Shown: positions 1 through 4,970 of the stretch, in pieces | Layout: each line of letters opens with the position of its first letter | Numbering within the stretch: the stretch's first letter is position 1 | Assembly (NCBI GenBank): GCA_023265735.1 | Contig: JAHFSN010000055.1 | Location: 1 to 9,046, forward strand | Length of the DNA: 9,046 nt | Source of the DNA: Spirochaetaceae bacterium | GTDB lineage: Bacteria; Spirochaetota; Spirochaetia; JABEVK01 | Direction of reading: 5' to 3' | Position numbers and translations under genes: made by a program | Notes under the pieces: generated by a model | Told to the model about the DNA's origin: nothing | The model's input: the letters and a program-made list of their open reading frames with translations, nothing else | Database searches by the model: none

Positions 1-5
1 CGCGG

Positions 6-1106
6 CTAGTCCATCTGCATGGGCATGACGACGTGGAAGAAATCCTTCCGCGGATCGGTCCGAAGGGTCATGGCTTTCTTGGGATCCGTGAATTCCAGGG
101 TAATGCGGTCACCGGTCAGAACGCGGAGCGGATCCGTCAGGAACATGTAGTTCAAAGCCATGGTCGTGAGCGGCCCCTGGTATTCGCAGGCGATCTCTTC
201 CTTGGCCATTCCCATCTCGCTCTCTTCCGTGTTCACCATGAGGTTCCCCTCAGAGACCGTCAGGTAGATCCGTTTGGCCTTCTGTTCGGCAAGGAGGGAG
301 ACACGCTTCAAGGCTTCGCTGAAATCGTCCTTCTTCAGGCCGATGGTAAAAGACTGGCTTTCCGGAATAACCCGGGAGTAGTTGGGAAACTGTCCCTCGA
401 TGAGGTTGGACTGGATCTTCTGGTTGTCGAATTGAACATGGAGCTGCTTGTCGCTGATGGCCAGATTCATGGTCCCCTGGCCCGATGCGAGCTTCCGGAT
501 GAGGTTGAGCGCCTTCGGAGGGACGATGATGCCGTTAAACTCGGGAAGCCCCGTGGCCGCCTTCTCGATGTACGAGAGCCGTCGGCCGTCGGTGGCCACC
601 ATCACGATGTTGTCACCCTTGCGCTCCAGATACACGCCGTTCATGTAGTAGCGGGTTTCGTCATCGCTCACGGAAAAAATCGTCTGCCCGATCATTTCCA
701 AGACGTCGGCCTGAGGAAGGGCGAACCACGTCAGGTTGTCCCCGTCTTTGATCTCAGGAAACTTATCGCTGGAGATACTCTTGAGCTGAAAGTCGATGGA
801 GGTCCCCACCGGCTTGATCGTCAGTTTGCCGTCTCTGACCTCAAACTCAATTTCCCGATCGGGCAGGGAGCGTAAAATTCCCAGGAGTTTTTCGCAGAAG
901 ACCGTGGTCACTCCATTGACGCTTCCAGACACCGGAATCTTCGTCTCAAACGCCACTTTGAGATCGGTAGCCTTGATCGTGAGGAATCCGTCATGAACTT
1001 CCAGGAGGACGTTGCTCAGAATCGACATGGCGTTTTTCACCGAGATGATTTCCTGGGCGATCGAGACTTCCTTCAGCAGAACATTCCGCTCGGAGATGAA
1101 TTTCAT
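6..1106 (-). CDS. dnaN: DNA polymerase III subunit beta (sliding clamp)
   Basis: DnaN forms the ring-shaped dimer that encircles DNA and tethers DNA polymerase III and other clamp-binding proteins. The 366-residue product has the normal family length and shows family landmarks: ATDGRRL at residues 171-177, EGQFPNY at 237-243 and the C-terminal VMPM signature at 360-363, ending VMPMQMD. Three clamp folds of about 120 residues each fit the length. The ATG at 1104-1106 is preceded on the minus strand by AGAGGAG (plus positions 1115-1121) with an 8-nt gap, a strong ribosome binding site that fixes the start. The gene lies downstream of dnaA in the same direction, separated by a 225-bp gap carrying origin-like elements, so it may need its own promoter. 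Nothing looks broken; the TAG stop is inside the window. Identification is by family motifs and is very secure. Confidence 0.98.
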   Translation of the reverse strand: MKFISERNVLLKEVSIAQEIISVKNAMSILSNVLLEVHDGFLTIKATDLKVAFETKIPVSGSVNGVTTVFCEKLLGILRSLPDREIEFEVRDGKLTIKPVGTSIDFQLKSISSDKFPEIKDGDNLTWFALPQADVLEMIGQTIFSVSDDETRYYMNGVYLERKGDNIVMVATDGRRLSYIEKAATGLPEFNGIIVPPKALNLIRKLASGQGTMNLAISDKQLHVQFDNQKIQSNLIEGQFPNYSRVIPESQSFTIGLKKDDFSEALKRVSLLAEQKAKRIYLTVSEGNLMVNTEESEMGMAKEEIACEYQGPLTTMALNYMFLTDPLRVLTGDRITLEFTDPKKAMTLRTDPRKDFFHVVMPMQMD

Positions 1107-1146
1107 GAAAGCCGCTCCTCTCTTCTCTTACAAATTCAAAATTCAG

Positions 1147-1161
1147 TAGTAGTCATAGTAG
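1147..1161 (+). promoter_or_regulatory. DnaA-trio-like element
   Basis: Five consecutive triplets read TAG TAG TCA TAG TAG on the plus strand. They are followed by a G-rich stretch (to 1170) and then a box-like 9-mer on the minus strand (TCTTCCACA, 1174-1182). Read 3' to 5' away from the boxes, the plus strand is GAT-GAT-ACT-GAT-GAT, which is the polarity and consensus (3'-G/AAT-5') described for DnaA-trios that seed the DnaA filament on single-stranded DNA. The match is by eye; a chance TAG run is possible but its position is exactly right. Confidence 0.55.
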
Positions 1162-1173
1162 GGGGTCGGGAAA

Positions 1174-1293
1174 TGTGGAAGAACAAATAATCCCTTTCGC
1201 CTCAAACCTTTATAAGGGTCATCGGCTGTGGGAAAACTCGCCCACCTTTCCCACATTTCCACAGGAGGGATCAGTTATCCCGACTTTTCCACA
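1174..1293. promoter_or_regulatory. DnaA-box-like cluster between dnaA and dnaN
   Basis: Against the consensus TTATNCACA, five 9-mers stand out: TTTTCCACA at 1285-1293 (+, one mismatch), ATTTCCACA at 1255-1263 (+, two), TTTCCCACA at 1247-1255 (+, two), TTTCCCACA at 1227-1235 (-, two) and TCTTCCACA at 1174-1182 (-, two). None is perfect, but the shared NCCACA core and the density within 120 bp next to dnaA argue for DnaA binding. The two pairs face each other. Individual sites are tentative; the cluster as a whole is better supported. Confidence 0.6.
1182..1197 (+). repeat. 16-bp direct repeat, copy 1
   Basis: AACAAATAATCCCTTT recurs at 1301-1316 as AACAGATAATCCCTTT, 15 of 16 positions identical. 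The two copies lie 119 bp apart and bracket the main DnaA-box cluster. The repeat is not itself a DnaA box. It could bind an origin regulator; its role is unknown. Confidence 0.7.
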
Positions 1294-1300
1294 GAAATAT

Positions 1301-1316
1301 AACAGATAATCCCTTT
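1301..1316 (+). repeat. 16-bp direct repeat, copy 2
   Basis: AACAGATAATCCCTTT is the partner of the copy at 1182-1197, with a single A/G difference. It sits 15 bp beyond the dnaA stop codon, at the outer edge of the DnaA-box cluster. Confidence 0.7.
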
Positions 1317-1331
1317 GTTGCGCTACCAAAT

Positions 1332-2699
1332 TCAGGACCCGGCCCGGTCCCTGACGGTCCGGATGAGGTTCTGGATCTTGATCTCAAAATTGGGCTCCGT
1401 CTTCACCTTGTCTTCGATCTTTTGGACCGCGTGCATGACGGTCGTGTGGTCCCGTCCTCCAAACTCCATCCCGACCTCCGTGGTGGAGTATTCGGTCAGT
1501 TCCCGGATCAAAAACATGGCAATTTGCCGGGGCAACGTGATGGCCTGGGTCCTCTTCTTTCCCTTCAGGTCCTGGACGCTGAGGTTGTGAGCCTCGGCGA
1601 CGACCCTCTGGACCAGGTCAATGGCAATGTTCTGCTGAGACGGCCCAGCGAAGACGGATTTCAGCTGTTCCTGGGCCACGTCGATGGTGATTTCTCTCTT
1701 AAGGAGTTCCCCATAGGCGGAGATCTTGTTCATCGCGGCTTCGAGATCGCGAATGTTGGTGCTCACGTTCTTGGCCACGAGTTCGAGGACGGCGTCGGAC
1801 AGGTGAATTCCCTTGGAAACCATTTTTGTCCTGAGGATGACGAGGCGGGTTTCCCAGGTGGGCAGCTGAAGGTCGGCGATGATTCCCCGGGTCAGCCGGC
1901 TCAGGAGCCGTTCGGCGAAGGCCTTGAGTTCCTGGGGCGGTCGGTCGGACGTGAAGACGAGTTGCTTCTTAGCTTCGTAGAGAGCATTGAAGGTGTTGAA
2001 GAGTTCTTCCTGGGTGTCCTTCTTGTTCTGGAGGTCGTGGATGTCGTCGATGAGCAGCACGTCGACGTTCCGGTACTTATTCTTGAAGGCGCTCTGGGTC
2101 TTGTTCTGGAGGGAAGAAAGGAACTCGTTGACGAAGCTCTCCGCCGGAAGGTAGGTGACGACAAGTTTGTCATTATTATGGTGGATGGCGTTGCCCAAGG
2201 CCTGGATCAAGTGGGTTTTCCCCAAACCGACGCCGCCGTAGAGGAAAAAGGGGTTGTAGGCGTTTCCGGGATCCTTGCTGATGGAAACGGCGCAGCTGTA
2301 GGCGAATTCGTTGTTCTTGCCCACGATGTAGTTTTGAAGGGTGTAGTCGGGGTTGAGCTGGGAGTGGGCCTTTCGGGGTGCCTTCGGGAGCCGGGGCGGT
2401 TCCCCCTTGGGCTCGGACTTCTCTTCGACCGGGGCGGCCCGGGTGGGGATCTCTGGTTTTCGTAAGGTGAAGGCAAATTCGATCTTCTGCCCAGTCAGCT
2501 CCAGGAGTTTGTCTTCCAGCACAACGAGATACTTTCCCTTGAGCTGATCCCGGAAAAACGCCGAGGGGACAGAAAGAGTCATAGTCGATCCGCTGGAGGA
2601 TTCATACTGGAGGCTGCTGAAGACGAAGGAGAACTCTCCCTCATCCATTTGCGACTTGAGTTGCGATAAGGTTTCGTTCCAGAAATCCTGCAGGTTCAT
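1332..2699 (-). CDS. dnaA: Chromosomal replication initiator protein DnaA
   Basis: DnaA is the AAA+ ATPase that binds DnaA boxes, melts the origin and recruits the helicase. All four domains are visible in 455 residues: domain I at about 1-80, a proline- and charge-rich linker at about 82-113, the AAA+ core, and the DNA-binding C-terminus. Walker A is GGVGLGKT at 155-162 and Walker B is VLLIDDIH at 214-221. Sensor I is FTSD at 249-252. The box VII arginine finger lies in RLLSRLTRG (264-272, likely Arg269), and sensor II is in NIRDLE (315-320). The DnaA signature GGRDHTTVMHA spans 414-424. The start ATG has only a weak GAGG upstream (plus 2704-2707). A perfect DnaA box lies 26 bp upstream of the start, inside the probable leader, which suggests autorepression. 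The TGA stop follows a normal family C-terminus. Wording such as AFKNKYRNVDVLLIDDIH recalls spirochaete DnaA, from memory only. Confidence 0.98.
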   Translation of the reverse strand: MNLQDFWNETLSQLKSQMDEGEFSFVFSSLQYESSSGSTMTLSVPSAFFRDQLKGKYLVVLEDKLLELTGQKIEFAFTLRKPEIPTRAAPVEEKSEPKGEPPRLPKAPRKAHSQLNPDYTLQNYIVGKNNEFAYSCAVSISKDPGNAYNPFFLYGGVGLGKTHLIQALGNAIHHNNDKLVVTYLPAESFVNEFLSSLQNKTQSAFKNKYRNVDVLLIDDIHDLQNKKDTQEELFNTFNALYEAKKQLVFTSDRPPQELKAFAERLLSRLTRGIIADLQLPTWETRLVILRTKMVSKGIHLSDAVLELVAKNVSTNIRDLEAAMNKISAYGELLKREITIDVAQEQLKSVFAGPSQQNIAIDLVQRVVAEAHNLSVQDLKGKKRTQAITLPRQIAMFLIRELTEYSTTEVGMEFGGRDHTTVMHAVQKIEDKVKTEPNFEIKIQNLIRTVRDRAGS

Positions 2700-2725
2700 G
2701 GGAGCCTCGGGGGAATCTTAACAAG

Positions 2726-2734
2726 TTATCCACA
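2726..2734 (+). promoter_or_regulatory. DnaA box, perfect consensus
   Basis: TTATCCACA is an exact match to the high-affinity DnaA box. It lies 26 bp from the dnaA start codon and downstream of the probable dnaA promoter, so bound DnaA could block its own transcription as well as take part in origin firing. Confidence 0.9.
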
Positions 2735-2749
2735 GATGCGGTAGGCGGC

Positions 2750-2778
2750 ATCGTAAAGGAACCCCGGAAAAATAGCAA
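2750..2778 (-). promoter_or_regulatory. Probable sigma-70-type dnaA promoter
   Basis: On the minus strand TTGCTA (plus 2773-2778, four of six to TTGACA) is followed after exactly 17 nt by TACGAT (plus 2750-2755, four of six to TATAAT). Transcription would start near 2742, leaving a leader of roughly 40 nt that contains the perfect DnaA box. Confidence 0.45.
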
Positions 2779-2814
2779 ATTCTTCCTTAACGAAAATTTG
2801 GCATCGGTCACCCA

Positions 2815-2870
2815 GGATTAATCTATTTTCTTTTAATTCAATGATTTAATTCTTTAGATTCTTTTAATAG
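2815..2870. other. AT-rich block, candidate DNA unwinding element
   Basis: About 56 bp with only around ten G or C bases, in a GC-rich neighbourhood. It contains the 10-mer TTCTTTTAAT twice (2828-2837 and 2859-2868), 31 bp apart and so about three helical turns, plus TTTAATTC at 2832-2839 and 2845-2852. Low melting stability and phased repeats are typical of unwinding elements. I see no TAG-type trio run in it. Confidence 0.6.
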
Positions 2871-2959
2871 CGGTAAAACGCCTCAGAAATTCAGAATTCC
2901 AGTGAGTTTTCCACCGACAAAAGCCCTTTTCCAGGGAGAATTCAGATTTCGTCCACAAT

Positions 2960-2968
2960 CTATCCACA
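2960..2968 (+). promoter_or_regulatory. DnaA box, one mismatch
   Basis: CTATCCACA differs from the consensus TTATCCACA only at its first base. It lies upstream of gyrB, about 90 bp from the AT-rich block. A weaker TCGTCCACA sits immediately before it at 2949-2957, suggesting a pair. Confidence 0.65.
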
Positions 2969-3008
2969 AGCCAGGAGAGGAGATAGGCCGGGTGAGAAGG
3001 CGTGAATC

Positions 3009-3037
3009 TTTACTTTTTTGCTTCCAACCTTTACACT
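3009..3037 (+). promoter_or_regulatory. Candidate gyrB promoter placing the transcript start at or near the ATG
   Basis: TTTACT (3009-3014) and TACACT (3032-3037) each match the sigma-70 hexamers at four of six positions, with a 17-nt spacer. A transcription start about seven bases downstream would be at roughly 3044-3048, so the gyrB message would be leaderless or nearly so. This would explain the lack of a ribosome binding site before the ATG at 3048. It remains a weak, sequence-only promoter call. Confidence 0.35.
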
Positions 3038-3047
3038 CCCGCTACTT

Positions 3048-4958
3048 ATGAATGAGAATTACTCCGCCGACCAGATCCAGGTTCTGAAGGGTCTGGAAGC
3101 AGTCCGTTTGCGGCCCGGCATGTATATCGGGTCCACCGGACCCGAGGGTCTCCACCACCTTGTGTATGAAATTGTAGACAATTCGATCGACGAAGCCCTC
3201 GCCGGTTATTGTACTGAGGTGAAAGTCGTCATCGAGCAGGGTGACGTCATCCGCGTGGAGGACAACGGACGCGGTATCCCGGTGGACATTCACCCGGAGG
3301 AGGGCGTCAGCGCCCTCGAGGTCGTTCTCACCAAGCTTCACGCCGGCGGCAAGTTTGACAAAAACTCTTACAAAGTTTCGGGCGGACTCCATGGAGTCGG
3401 TTCGTCGGTGGTGAATGCCCTTTCCACCTGGTTCGAAGCCACCGTTTACCGCCAAGGAAAGATCTGGTTCCAGCGGCTGGAACTGGGAGAACCCATGGCT
3501 CCGGTTTCGACGATCGGGGAGTCTCCCAATACCGGCACGACCATTCGATTCAAGGCCGACTCCACCATCTTCACCGAAACCACGGCCTATACGTTCGATG
3601 TGCTGGCCCGTCGACTCAGGGAGCTCGCCTTCCTCAACAAAGGAATCCGAATTCTGCTCGTCGACGAGCGGGAGTCGCCCCACAAGCAGCACGACTTCTT
3701 CTTTGAGGGCGGCGTCAAATCCTTCGTGGAGTACTTGAACACCAACAAAAACAAGCTTCACGATGAGGTCATCTACTTCGAGAAAGAACGGGATGGCGTT
3801 GCCGTCGAGATTGCCCTGGAGTGGAACGACACCTACGTTGAGAACATTTTCAGCTTTGCCAACAACATCAACACCAAGGAAGGTGGAACCCACCTCACCG
3901 GGTTGAAGGCGGGCCTCACCCGTACGGTCAACCTGGCCCTGGCGGGGAGCCGGTTCGCCAAGAAGATGACCGAACCGCTTTCCGGCGAAGACACGCGGGA
4001 AGGCCTGACGGCGGTGGTGTCCGTGAAGGTTCCCAATCCCCAGTTCGAAGGCCAGACCAAGGGGAAGCTGGGGAACAGCGAAGTCAAAGGTATCGTCGAG
4101 CAAATCGTCAATGACGGGCTCCAGGAATACCTCGAAAAGCACCCGAAAGAAACAGAAAAGATCCTCGAGAAGTGCGTCCTGGCGGCCACGGCGCGAGAAG
4201 CGGCCCGAAAGGCCCGGGAGAGCGCCCGAAGGAAGAATCCCTTCGAGTCGAACGGGCTTCCCGGAAAGCTGGCGGACTGCCAGGAGCGCGACCCCGCGAA
4301 GTGCGAAGTCTACATCGTCGAAGGCGACTCCGCCGGCGGATCGGCCAAGATGGGCCGGGACCGGGCGACCCAGGCCATCTTGCCCCTCTGGGGAAAGATG
4401 CTCAACGTCGAAAAGACGAGTCCCGACAAGGTGATGTCCAACGAGAAGCTGCTTCCTATCATCCAAACCCTGGGTACCGGAGCGGCGGACATGTTCGACG
4501 TGGAGAAGCTCCGCTACCACAAGGTCATCATCATGGCCGATGCCGACGTCGATGGCTCCCATATTCGGACGCTGTTGCTGACCTTCTTCTTCCGGTACAT
4601 GAAGGAACTCATCGAGAGAGGTCATGTTTACATCGCCATGCCTCCCCTCTACAAGCTCAGCTTTGCCAAGCAAATTCACTACGCCTACGACGAAGCGGAG
4701 CGGGAGAAGATTCTGGCCGAATTCAACGTGGACAGCGAAAAGGTCTCGATCCAGCGCTATAAGGGCCTTGGTGAAATGAACCCGGAGCAGCTCTGGGAGA
4801 CGACCATGAATCCCCAGACCAGGAACATCATCCAAGTCAGGCTCGAAGACGGTGTCCTGGCGGACGAAATCTTCACGATCTTGATGGGCGACCTGGTTCC
4901 GCCGCGGCGTAAGTTCATTGAAGATAACGCTTTGACTGTCGCCAACCTCGACATCTAA
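3048..4958 (+). CDS. gyrB: DNA gyrase subunit B
   Basis: GyrB is the ATPase half of gyrase (GyrA2GyrB2), which introduces negative supercoils. From the ATG it is 636 residues, the compact form without the large insertion seen in enterobacteria. The GHKL ATPase region shows EIVDNSIDEA at 41-50 (catalytic Glu41, Mg-binding Asn45), DNGRGIP at 72-78 and GGLHGVG at 112-118. The TOPRIM domain has EGDSAGG at 425-431 and DADVDGSH at 498-505. The C-terminal signature KGLGEMN is at 572-578. Trp448 replaces the residue equivalent to E. coli Lys447. The ATG has no ribosome binding site. A TTG at 3018 would add ten residues but lies about 17 nt from the nearest purine-rich motif and extends before the usual N-terminus, so I prefer the ATG. 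The gene is 12 nt upstream of gyrA and clearly co-transcribed with it. Confidence 0.97.
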   Translation: MNENYSADQIQVLKGLEAVRLRPGMYIGSTGPEGLHHLVYEIVDNSIDEALAGYCTEVKVVIEQGDVIRVEDNGRGIPVDIHPEEGVSALEVVLTKLHAGGKFDKNSYKVSGGLHGVGSSVVNALSTWFEATVYRQGKIWFQRLELGEPMAPVSTIGESPNTGTTIRFKADSTIFTETTAYTFDVLARRLRELAFLNKGIRILLVDERESPHKQHDFFFEGGVKSFVEYLNTNKNKLHDEVIYFEKERDGVAVEIALEWNDTYVENIFSFANNINTKEGGTHLTGLKAGLTRTVNLALAGSRFAKKMTEPLSGEDTREGLTAVVSVKVPNPQFEGQTKGKLGNSEVKGIVEQIVNDGLQEYLEKHPKETEKILEKCVLAATAREAARKARESARRKNPFESNGLPGKLADCQERDPAKCEVYIVEGDSAGGSAKMGRDRATQAILPLWGKMLNVEKTSPDKVMSNEKLLPIIQTLGTGAADMFDVEKLRYHKVIIMADADVDGSHIRTLLLTFFFRYMKELIERGHVYIAMPPLYKLSFAKQIHYAYDEAEREKILAEFNVDSEKVSIQRYKGLGEMNPEQLWETTMNPQTRNIIQVRLEDGVLADEIFTILMGDLVPPRRKFIEDNALTVANLDI

Positions 4959-4970
4959 CAGGAGAACCCC

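Larger units (their letters stand above)
1107..1331. other. dnaA-dnaN intergenic origin segment (probable oriC unwinding region)
   Basis: This 225-bp gap holds no gene. From the dnaA side it contains a 16-bp repeat copy, DnaA-box-like 9-mers on both strands (1227-1293), the second repeat copy, one more box-like 9-mer (1174-1182), a G-rich stretch (1161-1170), a row of TAG triplets (1147-1161), and then an A/T-rich stretch running to the dnaN ribosome binding site. This is the order known for the dnaA-dnaN half of the Bacillus subtilis origin: boxes, GC cluster, DnaA-trio, AT-rich DNA. That it is the site of strand opening here is inferred. A promoter for dnaN is also expected in this gap, but I could not pick a convincing one. 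Confidence 0.7.
2700..3047. other. dnaA-gyrB intergenic region, second half of a probable bipartite oriC
   Basis: This 348-bp gap between the divergent dnaA and gyrB genes has no convincing long gene. It contains one perfect DnaA box (2726-2734), a near-consensus box (2960-2968), a weaker TCGTCCACA (2949-2957), an AT-rich block with direct repeats (2815-2870), a probable dnaA promoter and a candidate gyrB promoter. Genes flanking an origin usually point away from it, as dnaA and gyrB do here. Whether the AT block is opened during initiation, or only the dnaA-dnaN segment is, cannot be decided from sequence. Confidence 0.7.

Noticed and set aside
1209..1237. TATAAA on the minus strand as a dnaN promoter -10
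   Set aside because: The hexamer is good but nothing resembling a -35 lies 16-18 nt upstream.
1422..2465. 347-residue plus-strand frame across dnaA
   Set aside because: Antisense shadow of dnaA with Gly/Val/Asp-rich composition and no recognisable domain.
3018..3047. TTG at 3018 as the gyrB start
   Set aside because: It would add ten residues before the usual GyrB N-terminus, and the nearest purine-rich motif is about 17 nt away. Kept only as an alternative.
3042..4835. 597-residue open frame on the minus strand across gyrB
   Set aside because: It mirrors gyrB almost entirely, has low-complexity HDDV/GDD-type composition typical of an antisense reading of GC-rich DNA, and no family motif.
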